Positions 1 through 7,827 are shown, counted from the stretch's first letter. The stretch: 45,811 bases of DNA from Desulfurococcales archaeon (GCA_023255955.1 JAGDWD010000013.1:1-45811), one strand, 5' to 3'. Notes: generated by a model not told the origin, from the sequence alone. Numbers and translations are program-made.

Positions 1-54
1 CGGGATCTCCGGCGTGGCAGGCCGGCGTCCTAGACCAGGCTAGACGACCGCCGC
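1..54 (-). tRNA. tRNA-Gly(GCC), cut by the window edge
   Basis: Read on the minus strand from position 54, the acceptor 5' strand GCGGCGG is followed by U8, a D-arm with GUCU paired to GGAC, and an anticodon stem CCGGC/GCCGG around loop CUGCCAC. The anticodon is therefore GCC (glycine). The sequence ends at the start of the T-stem because the window ends, so the 3' acceptor strand cannot be seen. No intron interrupts the anticodon loop. It is the 5' portion only because of the window edge, unlike the two tRNA-Gln halves further on. Confidence 0.85.
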
Positions 55-76
55 CATATTCAACTATATGGTCAGG

Positions 77-86
77 TATTTTAATA
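77..86 (-). promoter_or_regulatory. TATA-like box for the tRNA-Gly gene
   Basis: On the minus strand the sequence TATTAAAATA is centred about 27 bases before the first base of tRNA-Gly (position 54), the usual spacing for archaeal TATA boxes. It overlaps the last codons and stop of the HAD gene, which is read in the same direction. Confidence 0.5.
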
Positions 87-803
87 TGTTTCTTCCCATA
101 TCTCCTTCAGAACCTCCGGGAGTTTTCTGAGGTCTTTAACTAGGTACGCATTTCTACCTAGCCGCACTATATCTATGGATGAGCTTCTACTTACTAGCAC
201 TGCTTTAGCTCCAGCTGTGAGGGCCCCGGCTAAGTCGTTCTCTAGTGAGTCCCCGACATGGGCCAGCTTGTCTAGGTCCGCCCCAGCCTTCCTAGCTACA
301 TACTCAAATATTTCCCTACTAGGCTTCTGGAGCCCTACCTCATCTGAGAACACTGTAATGTCGAAGAAGCTTAGTAAGCTGTTTCTATGGAGAATATACC
401 TCGTAACCATCCCCGGCCAGAACATGACGTTCCCTAACGCAGCAACTACGTACCCTAATGTTTTAGTACTGCTAAGGGCTTCCAGAGCATCTGGGTATGC
501 TAGTCTAGATATTTCCGGGTCGTCTAAGGCCATTACCACACTCCGAAAGAGAACCTCTGGGGATATCCCGAGCCTCGATGAAAAGAACTCAGCGGAGTCT
601 ACTACTATCCTATTGAACCCTCCTAGAAGTCTAACCTTGAGGGCCTCCCCATAGGCCTTCAATAATGTTTTGTAGAGCTCTTCACTCGTTCTCCCGGTGA
701 TAGCCGATATCTTCTCCGATACAATTAAATAGAACTTGGAGAGGTCTAGTAGGGTTCCCCAAATATCGAAGGTCACTACGTGAAGCACGTGTGAATCCCC
801 CAC
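81..803 (-). CDS. HAD superfamily hydrolase (subfamily IA)
   Basis: Predicted cytoplasmic hydrolase of 240 residues, the usual size for HAD subfamily IA. Motif I is FDIWGTLLD near residues 12-20, with the nucleophile Asp13. Motif III is the GLQKPS region with its lysine, and motif IV is VGDSLENDL with paired acidic residues. The residue two after the nucleophile is Trp rather than Asp. In the family, Asp there is typical of phosphatases, while aromatic residues occur in haloacid dehalogenases and some others, so the substrate is open. The start is GTG at 801-803; an ATG two bases upstream is out of frame. The gene is read toward the tRNA-Gly gene and stands alone. Confidence 0.85.
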   Translation of the reverse strand: MGDSHVLHVVTFDIWGTLLDLSKFYLIVSEKISAITGRTSEELYKTLLKAYGEALKVRLLGGFNRIVVDSAEFFSSRLGISPEVLFRSVVMALDDPEISRLAYPDALEALSSTKTLGYVVAALGNVMFWPGMVTRYILHRNSLLSFFDITVFSDEVGLQKPSREIFEYVARKAGADLDKLAHVGDSLENDLAGALTAGAKAVLVSRSSSIDIVRLGRNAYLVKDLRKLPEVLKEIWEETY

Positions 804-935
804 ATACCTTACAGATAAGTGTTTTAACTAGAAGCACATAAGGTATGGAGATATTAGGGAACAATAAAACTAAAATACTGCTCTAGGAAGTGTAGTTAGG
901 TGAGTAATTGAGTTACTACGCTTTTTTTCCTAGCT

Positions 936-2153
936 TTGGCAATTGCCACCACCTCTATCTTAGCTGCTTATGTAAATATTGAAGACACTGCCTGCTCAAC
1001 CCTCTACTTTCTTAATGCGGTGTTTATTTCTAGTACTAACTTAACGGATAATAATCTATATTTAGAGACGCCTATAAACCTCACTGATTTCGACTTACGT
1101 CAAGAGGTCCGGTTAGTCCTCAGTAGAGGGGTTTACACCGATAGTAACGGGTACTACTATGTAAGAGTGGATCCTGAGAACATTACGTATGCCTACGTAC
1201 TAATGGAGGTATCCATATGTTCTAGAAGCTATAAATACGGTATGAATATCGTAAGGAGGGTTCTAGTCGATCCTGAGAGTGCTTTACAGAGTATCTCAGG
1301 CTCGTTGGAGGAGGTTCCGGAGGGCTTCGTAGGTAGATACCCAGAGGATATAGCTACATCAATTAGAGAGGATTTCGAGGCATGGCTTAAGGACTTTAAC
1401 TGGTATCAAAACAAGAACGTATCTAGGCACCCGCTCGTAGTCTCTGTTTTCGGGGCGTATTTCATTTACTTAAGTAACTACATAAAGTACTCTGCGAACT
1501 TAACTCCAAGGTCTCTATCTGAGGTAGTCTCGAGAAAGGAGGGAGACTGTGACGACATGAGTAGGCTCCTACTAATACTTCTCTGGTCCTACGATATACC
1601 GGCCCTAATGCTACTGGGTTTTGTCTCGGTGCCGGATTTCAGTATGAGGTCTACTCTAGGTAATTTCGAGTACGTGTTTCTCGGTGGGGGACCCCACGCT
1701 TTTGTGAATGCCTACATCCAGGGCTATGGCTGGCTATCACTAGACTTCCTAGCTGGTTCTCTACTAATATATCCATTTGTTGTGTGGGATTTATCTAAGG
1801 ATATTGAGGTCAGTCCCGAAAGTGTCGAGGAGTTCTTAGAGCTCCACGAAAGTATATCCGGGAAGCAGCTGATTGCTACTTTACCGATAGATGACCCTAT
1901 CGCTGGGAGCGTTAAGGCCCTTGAAGAATTCATAAATACCACACTAGACATAGCGAGCTCGGTGGTTCAGCCCGGAGGAGAGAAGGAACAACCACTTGAA
2001 ACAACCCCCATGACCACACCCATAACTACAGAGCAAGCCCGTGAACCCAGCTCCACCTTCTCAATATTTCTGTTTATTGTAGCTGTCATAGTCTCACTAT
2101 TCGCTATCGCCACGCTCTTACTGTCCCTGAGAGTGCTTAAAGAGGTGCGGTAA
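936..2153 (+). CDS. Membrane-anchored transglutaminase-like protein
   Basis: A 405-residue extracytoplasmic protein. The transglutaminase-like fold is supported by the ordered triad Cys205 (KEGDCDD), His254 (GGPHAFVNAY) and Asp270 (GYGWLSLD). A Thr/Pro/Glu-rich linker (about 340-370) leads to a C-terminal membrane helix (about 373-398) and a short basic tail, so the enzyme domain should lie outside the cell. Archaeal proteins of this family are usually predicted proteases or cross-linkers; the substrate is unknown. The only in-frame standard start is TTG at 936, which leaves half a signal peptide. A good ribosome site and TTG lie at 899-910 in another frame, separated from this one by a run of seven T. 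The 3' end overlaps the convergent symporter gene by 36 bases. Confidence 0.8.
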   Translation: MAIATTSILAAYVNIEDTACSTLYFLNAVFISSTNLTDNNLYLETPINLTDFDLRQEVRLVLSRGVYTDSNGYYYVRVDPENITYAYVLMEVSICSRSYKYGMNIVRRVLVDPESALQSISGSLEEVPEGFVGRYPEDIATSIREDFEAWLKDFNWYQNKNVSRHPLVVSVFGAYFIYLSNYIKYSANLTPRSLSEVVSRKEGDCDDMSRLLLILLWSYDIPALMLLGFVSVPDFSMRSTLGNFEYVFLGGGPHAFVNAYIQGYGWLSLDFLAGSLLIYPFVVWDLSKDIEVSPESVEEFLELHESISGKQLIATLPIDDPIAGSVKALEEFINTTLDIASSVVQPGGEKEQPLETTPMTTPITTEQAREPSSTFSIFLFIVAVIVSLFAIATLLLSLRVLKEVR

Positions 2154-3548
2154 GTACTTCTCTAATATGTAAAACACTAGGTAGATAGTGAACGATGAAG
2201 CCGCTATAATTACCTCCTTCGGTACGGGTAGCTGGATTTGCTGAGTTGCTAGTGTTAGTGCTAGGGGGAAACCTAGAATTGATGTAGCTAGATACGATAA
2301 CCTGCTCCTCAACCCGTACAGTGAGAATAGGTATAGTGGTAGTAGGGGTAGGAGTAGTGATGAGGAGGCTACAGCTAGGTCGACTACGAACGCGGGAGTT
2401 GTTAGGGCGAATGCGTAGACTACTAGTGTGAGTAGTATTATAACAGCTTTACCTACAGCTAGCTTCAGTCTCTCTGGGATCGGTGTGTCGTAGGACACCA
2501 TGGAAGATATTGTCAGCACTATCGAGTTTACTGTGGATGTTGCGGCTGCTATTATGGAGATAGCTACTAGAACTGTGAGTGCTGGGTGGGTGTGGGACAG
2601 TATCTGGGGAGTTACGTTGTTCCACGAAGCCCTATTCCCGATATCTACCTTGATGGGTAATGCACCGAGCTCTGTTAGCCCCCTGGCGAGGAGTCCTATG
2701 AGGACTGTTATAATGGTGTATACTAGCCCGAACATCGAGAAGAGTAGGACCATGCGTAGATAGGACTTCCTGTCCTTAGGTAGGTAGAGCCTCTGGAAGA
2801 CCTGGGGGTTGGTTAGTGCGAAGAATATCCACGGTGTTGTGTATGCTATGAGTGTTCTCGGGGTCCAGAAACTGTTCAGGGGGCTCAGTAAGCCTAGATC
2901 CCCCAGCTTCGTCATAGCCTCGGGCGGGGTAGCTAGAGCTAGCCACACTGTCAATGTGATAGCACTTACGATCATGATGAGTCCCTGCGCTGCGTCCGTC
3001 CAAGCAACCGACCTCAAACCAGCTGTTAGAGTAGTTAAGATAATTACAGCGGCTACAATAGTCATCGACATCCTAATATCTAGCGCTCCCCGGCTAATCC
3101 CTGATAGTATGGTAGCTGGCCCGACGATCTGGACTGCTGAGTACGGGATTAGAGCTACCGCGCTTATGATGACCACTAGAACAGTTCCCCAGTATGACCC
3201 TAAAGAATCTTTAAGTAGTTGTGTTGGTGTTACATACCCCCTCCTCCTAGAGAGTTCCCACACTTTAGGCCCGATTATTGCGAGTATGGCCACGGTTGCT
3301 ATCAAGTAGGATAACTCGAAGACTAGTGCCCCGACACCGGTTGCGTAGGAAAGCCCTACGAGTCCGACCATCATGAAAGCGCTATAGGTTGTAGCTGCGT
3401 ATGTCATGGCTGATACGAAGCCTGATAAGCCCCTGCTGGCAATGAAGTAGTCTACCGGGTCCCCTGTCCTGGTTTTTACCCTACTCCAGAGCGTGACTAG
3501 AGCTAATAGTGCTAGATACGTTGTGAGGGCTACTAGAAACTCACTCAA
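2118..3548 (-). CDS. Sodium:solute symporter family permease (SSS)
   Basis: A 476-residue polytopic membrane protein with about 12-13 hydrophobic helices. It belongs to the SSS family (PutP/PanF type), as shown by the N-terminal stretch DYFIASRGLSG followed by SAMTYAATTYSAFMMVG, which resembles the first symporter helices that shape the substrate and sodium sites. Likely role: uptake of a small solute driven by a sodium or proton gradient. Substrate cannot be predicted from sequence alone. Its start overlaps the end of the upstream small membrane protein gene by 8 bases, so the two are almost certainly co-translated. The divergent gene at 3769 encodes a ligand-binding-type regulator and is a candidate controller. 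Confidence 0.88.
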   Translation of the reverse strand: MSEFLVALTTYLALLALVTLWSRVKTRTGDPVDYFIASRGLSGFVSAMTYAATTYSAFMMVGLVGLSYATGVGALVFELSYLIATVAILAIIGPKVWELSRRRGYVTPTQLLKDSLGSYWGTVLVVIISAVALIPYSAVQIVGPATILSGISRGALDIRMSMTIVAAVIILTTLTAGLRSVAWTDAAQGLIMIVSAITLTVWLALATPPEAMTKLGDLGLLSPLNSFWTPRTLIAYTTPWIFFALTNPQVFQRLYLPKDRKSYLRMVLLFSMFGLVYTIITVLIGLLARGLTELGALPIKVDIGNRASWNNVTPQILSHTHPALTVLVAISIIAAATSTVNSIVLTISSMVSYDTPIPERLKLAVGKAVIILLTLVVYAFALTTPAFVVDLAVASSSLLLPLLPLYLFSLYGLRSRLSYLATSILGFPLALTLATQQIQLPVPKEVIIAASSFTIYLVFYILEKYLPHLFKHSQGQ

Positions 3549-3711
3549 CTTCTACCCACCTCCGTAAGTGGAGGAGAGCTGTAGTTATGGATAGAGTTGT
3601 TAGGGCTACATATGTAATGAAAGTCAGCATGGTCCTATCTCCTGAGAGCATGTATGGGAGGGTTAGCGATAGCACGACGTAGGCTACCAGAGCTATCTTA
3701 GATATCTGCAT
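3541..3711 (-). CDS. Small two-helix membrane protein, symporter partner
   Basis: A 56-residue protein (from MQISK) with two predicted membrane helices separated by a short SGDR turn, ending in the charged LRRWVEVE. The ATG at 3709-3711 is preferred over an upstream in-frame start because GGTGG lies just before it. Its stop overlaps the symporter start by 8 bases. Short membrane proteins next to SSS permeases are known as accessory subunits in several transporters, so a helper role is inferred. No named family is recognised. Confidence 0.7.
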   Translation of the reverse strand: MQISKIALVAYVVLSLTLPYMLSGDRTMLTFITYVALTTLSITTALLHLRRWVEVE

Positions 3712-3723
3712 GCTACCACCAAA

Positions 3724-3752
3724 GAACACGTGTTCGTTTAGCTATAAAAGCT
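3724..3752. promoter_or_regulatory. Shared divergent promoter with a 12-bp palindrome
   Basis: The 57-base gap between the symporter unit and the regulator gene holds a perfect palindrome GAACACGTGTTC (3724-3735) and a nearly symmetric TATA element AGCTATAAAAGCT (3740-3752). The TATA element is about 25 bases before the GTG start of the regulator (leaderless in that case) and, read the other way, about 25 bases before the likely transporter transcript start. The palindrome lies between TATA and that transporter start, where a bound protein could block initiation. A role as operator is inferred. Confidence 0.55.
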
Positions 3753-3768
3753 TTGTTTCCTAGAAACT

Positions 3769-4770
3769 GTGGGAGGTATGGGAGAAGATCCTAGGGATAG
3801 GATACTGAAGCTTTTAGAGCGGTACGGAAAGAACGGTGTAACCCAGGGGGAGCTAGTAGAGGTTACCGGCTACTCAAAAAGCTGGATCTCCGAGCTACTT
3901 AAAGAGCTGGAGGAGAAGGGGGTAGTAGCTAGGATCCCAGAGCCGGGGAAGACTAAGCGGGTAGTACTATCTAAGTACCTAGATCCCTCAGTAGGGAAGG
4001 TCATAAGGCTCGGACTAGTTAAAGCCTCTGAATACCTATACCTCCAGAACCTCATCTCACATTTGAGGAATCGCGGCTATGAGGTCGAGGTCGTAGTCTT
4101 CGACAACGTATCGGAAGCTACAGCGGCTCTAGCTAGAGCTGATATTCACCTAGCTATAGCACCAATATACACGCAGGCAGTCTACAGAGCACTAGGAGCA
4201 CCAATAAAGACATACCCGGGTGGTGCGATCGGTGGGGCGTCCCTAGTGTATAGAGACCTAGACGGCCCTGTCCTAAGCAGTAGAGCGTCCACCATGGAGG
4301 TAGCTACAGTAGCCCTAAGTAAAATCCTGGGAACAGACCTAAATAAACTGAGATACTACAGAGCCCCCGAAGAAGGTGTTGAAGCCCTCATACACGGCAA
4401 CACCAGCGCAGTAACTATCTGGGAACCCTACGCTACCCACCTAGAAGTAGCAGGCTTCAGAAGAATCAGGCTCACCGAGCTAATCGGTAAGTACTACTGC
4501 TGCACCCTAGCAAAACACGAAAACCTAAGCCAGGAAGTCAGCGACCACATTAGGGAATCCTGGACTGAGGCCTTAGCAGAAGCTAGGAAAGGTCGTCTAG
4601 TAGGAGAACCCCTCAGCATCCTAGGAATGGATAAGTCAACCGCAGAAAAAGCTTTGAAGGAATATGAGTACATAGAGTACATAGAATGGGAATACATAAA
4701 AAACGTCTTAAACTACTCCTCCGGGTTCCTCCTCAACATTACCCTAATTAAGGAACTATTAGAAAACTGA
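3769..4770 (+). CDS. Winged-helix regulator fused to a periplasmic-binding-protein-like domain
   Basis: A 333-residue soluble protein. Residues about 9-65 form a MarR/IclR-like winged helix, with recognition helix region GYSKSWISELLKELEEKG followed by a wing. Residues about 80-310 resemble the type 2 periplasmic binding fold of the nitrate/sulfonate/THI5 group (an initial KVIRLGLVK strand, the DIHLAIAP segment, and TIWEPYATHLE). There is no signal peptide, so it should act inside the cell as a one-component sensor, similar in logic to LysR regulators but with unrelated DNA-binding parts. The start is GTG at 3769, about 25 bases after a TATA box; ATG at 3778 is the alternative. It faces the symporter unit across a palindrome. 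Its ligand is unknown. Confidence 0.78.
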   Translation: MGGMGEDPRDRILKLLERYGKNGVTQGELVEVTGYSKSWISELLKELEEKGVVARIPEPGKTKRVVLSKYLDPSVGKVIRLGLVKASEYLYLQNLISHLRNRGYEVEVVVFDNVSEATAALARADIHLAIAPIYTQAVYRALGAPIKTYPGGAIGGASLVYRDLDGPVLSSRASTMEVATVALSKILGTDLNKLRYYRAPEEGVEALIHGNTSAVTIWEPYATHLEVAGFRRIRLTELIGKYYCCTLAKHENLSQEVSDHIRESWTEALAEARKGRLVGEPLSILGMDKSTAEKALKEYEYIEYIEWEYIKNVLNYSSGFLLNITLIKELLEN

Positions 4771-4905
4771 GGGATCTTCTCCTTTAGGTATTCTAGTTCC
4801 AGTAGTTCCTACACCGCCACCCCTCAAGGCCAGAGATACTGCTAGGACAGCTAGTGGAGCATATTTAGCTATTTTTAACAACCTAATATAGTTTTTCACT
4901 TTCAT
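4759..4905 (-). CDS. Small hypothetical protein with one hydrophobic segment
   Basis: An open frame of 48 codons reading from ATG at 4905 to TAA at 4759. It begins MKVKNYIRLLKIAKYAP, then a hydrophobic stretch (LAVLAVSLAL), then a Gly-rich segment and a polar tail. The basic start plus one hydrophobic helix is what a small membrane-associated protein would show. It overlaps the convergent regulator gene by 12 bases. No clear ribosome site is visible, and no family is recognised, so it may be chance. Confidence 0.35.
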   Translation of the reverse strand: MKVKNYIRLLKIAKYAPLAVLAVSLALRGGGVGTTGTRIPKGEDPSVF

Positions 4906-4945
4906 ATATATTCCCAAAGCCTAGAAATTATTATCCTATATATAG

Positions 4946-5041
4946 ATTTATTACAAAACTGTAGAAAGATTTTATATACTCAGAACCGTTAGCCACACAA
5001 CAGTTTAGTATATAATTTTTAATGATAATTCTGTAATAAAT
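4946..5041. repeat. AT-rich intergenic stretch with nested inverted repeats
   Basis: The gap 4906-5062 is very AT-rich. ATTTATTACA (4946-4955) is the exact inverse of TGTAATAAAT (5032-5041), and inside this pair AAACTGT (about 4956-4962) matches ACAGTTT (about 5000-5006) in reverse. Several TATA-like runs lie between. It could be a promoter with operator arms or a transcript-end hairpin for the minus-strand gene ending at 5063. No origin recognition box was recognised. Confidence 0.4.
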
Positions 5042-5062
5042 CCAGAGACCGAGGACTAGCTA

Positions 5063-6187
5063 CTACCTCTTAATGTATCTAAGAATTATCTTCAGAGAGC
5101 TCTCAAGCCAGCTTTTTCTTAGGGGAGAATACTCCACCTCCTTCATGAAAGGTACGTGAAAGTTTGTTAAAGTACTTAGGTCACACATAAAATACTCTGA
5201 GATCTCTAAGCCGTACTCCCGTGCTACATCCTTTAACACTGTCGCTACGCCTCTAACAGTATCTATATCAGGTGGTAGAAGTAGTTGCGTCATTAATAGC
5301 TTAAGATCTTCAGAGATAACAGCTGATACTGCTGTTGGGTAACTTATAAGGGCATCAAAGAACTTCAGCAACTCCCTATCCTTTCCACGGATAATCGATA
5401 AGAGAGTTATCCTAGACTTGGCCATTAAGCTCCCTATTTTTCTAATTCTAATTCCCCTCAATATTCTCTCGGAGTGCTCCAGGTGTTTTCTGTATATGTC
5501 TCTTTTCATACCTAGCTTTACATCCATACTCTCCGTTGTTAGGGGGTTTAACTCCATAGAGCTTAGTACAAGTAAATCTTTGTTATCTATCTTTACTTTT
5601 AGTTCCTGGCTAAACACCTCTGCCTGAAGATACTGTAGGTTGTCCTCATCTTTTCTCATCCCTTTCGCGATGTGGTCTCTGGTTTTCCTAGGGCTAAACA
5701 AGCTGTCCGGGTTTTCTACTAGCTCGGATGCGTAGGAACCTATATCGACCCTACTAAATACCCTCTCAAAGAGCGTATAGTGCTGGATCCCGGCTTCTTC
5801 CAGCTTCTTCGGTCTGAATGTCTCGGGGTAGTAGAAGGTGAGTATCGTCCCGGCAGGAACTACATTTAAGCAACTCCTTAGGAAAGGCATTGTCGGTGGT
5901 AATCTCTCGCATTCAACAGTTTTAGATGTGTAAACCATGGCAATACCTAGCTTCATGAGGTGAATATAGTAGTCGAGTCTGAGGGATATTAATCCGCTCT
6001 CATGGAGTTTCGCAATCGTCCTCAGCTTCTGTAGTGCTGCTGTCCTCTTCCTTACACCTAACCCTACAAGCTCCTTAAGGACTCTGTAGAACCCGATCCT
6101 CTTCACGTTGTAGAGAGCTTCGTAAATCTCCCCTAACGACTCCAAAGTTTTGCTACTATCTGGTTCCAGCTCGAACTCATAGATCAT
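5063..6187 (-). CDS. Unknown protein, possibly tandem Lrp-like halves
   Basis: A 374-residue soluble protein without a recognised family name. It looks like two similar halves. Each begins with a helical region that could be a winged helix (about 10-75, and about 205-250 with LLVLSSMELNPLTTESMDVKLG). Each continues into an alpha/beta stretch resembling the ligand-binding RAM domain of Lrp/AsnC regulators (about 75-120; about 260-345). This suggests a pseudo-dimeric transcription regulator on one chain. The start ATG at 6187 has GGTGG upstream and lies one base after the stop of the 66-codon frame before it, so the two are probably an operon. The domain reading is by eye and tentative. Confidence 0.6.
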   Translation of the reverse strand: MIYEFELEPDSSKTLESLGEIYEALYNVKRIGFYRVLKELVGLGVRKRTAALQKLRTIAKLHESGLISLRLDYYIHLMKLGIAMVYTSKTVECERLPPTMPFLRSCLNVVPAGTILTFYYPETFRPKKLEEAGIQHYTLFERVFSRVDIGSYASELVENPDSLFSPRKTRDHIAKGMRKDEDNLQYLQAEVFSQELKVKIDNKDLLVLSSMELNPLTTESMDVKLGMKRDIYRKHLEHSERILRGIRIRKIGSLMAKSRITLLSIIRGKDRELLKFFDALISYPTAVSAVISEDLKLLMTQLLLPPDIDTVRGVATVLKDVAREYGLEISEYFMCDLSTLTNFHVPFMKEVEYSPLRKSWLESSLKIILRYIKR

Positions 6188-6188
6188 T

Positions 6189-6389
6189 CTAAACCACCCG
6201 GCACTTTAGGTATGGAATAGCACGACCCTGCTTGCCAGCTACTAGACTTCGTCTCCATGTTAAGTGCTTTAGTATATTCCTCTCTACTAGCTCACTACCT
6301 CTGCTCAGTACTTCTAAACCTCTTAGCAAGTCCTTAGAGCCCCGCAACCGCTGCCTACAGCTTACTTCACCAAAACTTAATTGCCTCAC
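6189..6389 (-). CDS. Small basic hypothetical protein upstream of the Lrp-like gene
   Basis: A 66-codon frame starting with GTG at 6387-6389. A perfect GGAGG lies seven bases before that start on the minus strand, and the stop is one base before the ATG of the next gene. These two features argue that it is translated. The product is basic (many Arg/Lys), with no membrane helix and two cysteines (VSCRQ and LKCRVV). No family is recognised. It might be a leader peptide or a small partner of the downstream protein. An overlapping frame on the other strand lacks such support. Confidence 0.45.
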   Translation of the reverse strand: MRQLSFGEVSCRQRLRGSKDLLRGLEVLSRGSELVERNILKHLTWRRSLVAGKQGRAIPYLKCRVV

Positions 6390-6446
6390 TACACTGCCTC
6401 CATATCTGTTCTAGTTTGGGTATAGATAATATTAACTGTCAGGGTC

Positions 6447-6809
6447 TTACCGGAGACCTCCTAGGATAAGGTAGAGCTCTGCTACCGTAGCTAGGGAAAC
6501 TATTAGTATCAGGTATCCAGCAACTACAATTTCAGTGATTAGTGCTAGTGTATTCCTCCTGGTATATCTTCTCACCAGTATCACCACACCTCCAAAGGTG
6601 TGTAGAGCTGTAGCTATGGTAGTTAGATACCTAAGTAGTGGGTGGGTATGGACGTATTGTGAGGTTCTGTAGGTGAAGCCTAGGTGCCCGAAGAGCTCTG
6701 GTAGTGTGAGTCCGTAGGCACTCAATATGTAGAGAGACATTAGTATGGCTAGAGGTATGGATGTTGCTTCGACAACCTTAAGCCAGAGATAGACGGATCT
6801 AGCCCTCAA
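6447..6809 (-). CDS. Three-helix membrane protein, possible heme-binding partner
   Basis: A 120-residue integral membrane protein with three predicted helices (about 10-32, 62-82 and 93-116). Histidines lie near helix ends: GHLGF, VHTHPLLRY and ALHTFGG. The pattern is reminiscent of small b-type cytochromes, but no family was firmly recognised and heme binding is inferred. It follows the membrane-anchored nitroreductase gene by 39 bases in the same direction, so the pair is probably co-transcribed and may form one membrane redox complex. Confidence 0.6.
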   Translation of the reverse strand: MRARSVYLWLKVVEATSIPLAILMSLYILSAYGLTLPELFGHLGFTYRTSQYVHTHPLLRYLTTIATALHTFGGVVILVRRYTRRNTLALITEIVVAGYLILIVSLATVAELYLILGGLR

Positions 6810-6848
6810 TTAACCACCTTGAGAGTCTATTACTAGAACTAAAAAATT

Positions 6849-7688
6849 TTAGGATCTCCTAAGCTTCTCATAGAGTGTGCTAAGTTCTTCGAAGCTCGTT
6901 CTAAACGGTTTCTCAGGTACACCTACGGGGAATAGGTAGAGAGGCCTCTCATCTCTAGCTGGTGAGATAACTTTCGATACCTCCTCGTCGTAGAAGGCTC
7001 CTATAGCTACGGTACCCAGACCTAGGGCTGTCGCCATCAGATATATGTTCTGCCCTATATGGCCTAGCTCCATGTGTACGTACCTAATACCCCTCTCACC
7101 ATACCTACCAGTAGTTCTCTCATACACAGCACACAGAACTATGGTTACCGGGGCCTCCCTAACCCAATCCTGTCTAAGTGATGCTCTCCATAGATCAGTC
7201 CTGTAGTCACCTTTCTTAACTAACTTGAGGGAGTGCCTCATGTAGTCATACTTGTAGATACCGGCCTCCACAAACTCCCCACTACCTAACCTAACACTCC
7301 TATTCCCTATGACGACGTAGACCTCCACAGGGTAGGTAGCTCCCGCACTAGGTGAGGTCCTCCTATACCACCCGAAACCAGCATCCTCAACAATACCTTG
7401 GGTTGCCCAGAGAAGCATTGAGAGCTGAGTTAGATCTAAGGGCTCGGGGAGCCACTTCCTTATACTCTTCCTCAGAAGGAGTGCCTCCTCAACTGTAAGT
7501 TTAGTAATTTTAGTAGGTAGAGGTAACAGTATCTCACCTTCTCCCAATACGGTGACACCGCGACTATATAGCTCAGAAGGCATATATAGAGATATGAACA
7601 CATAAATAAGTACTGCCAGCGTTAAGACCGTGGATAGCAGTACATGATAATACCTCATCAAATCCCCAGTAAATATTCTAAGTATCAT
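6849..7688 (-). CDS. Membrane-anchored SagB-type nitroreductase family protein
   Basis: A 279-residue flavoprotein of the nitroreductase superfamily. An N-terminal helix (about 12-35) should tether it to the membrane, and residues about 60-275 are the FMN-binding domain. Typical signatures are RKSIRKW (FMN phosphate site), the TSPSAGATYPVEVYVV segment seen in SagB/ThcOx-type proteins, and ALGLGTVAIGAF before a final PLYLFPVGVP strand. SagB-type enzymes oxidise azoline rings in modified peptides, but many archaeal members have no known substrate, and no cyclodehydratase gene is near. The basic residues before the helix are few, so which side of the membrane the domain faces is not certain; outside is favoured. 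Confidence 0.8.
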   Translation of the reverse strand: MILRIFTGDLMRYYHVLLSTVLTLAVLIYVFISLYMPSELYSRGVTVLGEGEILLPLPTKITKLTVEEALLLRKSIRKWLPEPLDLTQLSMLLWATQGIVEDAGFGWYRRTSPSAGATYPVEVYVVIGNRSVRLGSGEFVEAGIYKYDYMRHSLKLVKKGDYRTDLWRASLRQDWVREAPVTIVLCAVYERTTGRYGERGIRYVHMELGHIGQNIYLMATALGLGTVAIGAFYDEEVSKVISPARDERPLYLFPVGVPEKPFRTSFEELSTLYEKLRRS

Positions 7689-7827
7689 TTTTCTGTGTTA
7701 CGGAGCTCCAACCTCCTGATTCTAAGGACCTTCTATAGTTAGGAGGTTGAGGCTTGCCTAGATTTAAATATGTTACCTCTAACGTTGTTTATGAAGAAAA
7801 TAGCTACGCTCTAGCCTGGTTACTCAG

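Noticed and set aside
4906-5062. Replication origin
   Set aside because: AT-rich with inverted repeats, but no origin recognition boxes and no orc1/cdc6 or other initiator gene nearby.
6232-6414. Plus-strand frame opposite the 66-codon gene
   Set aside because: No ribosome site, and the minus-strand frame has a perfect GGAGG and couples to the next gene.
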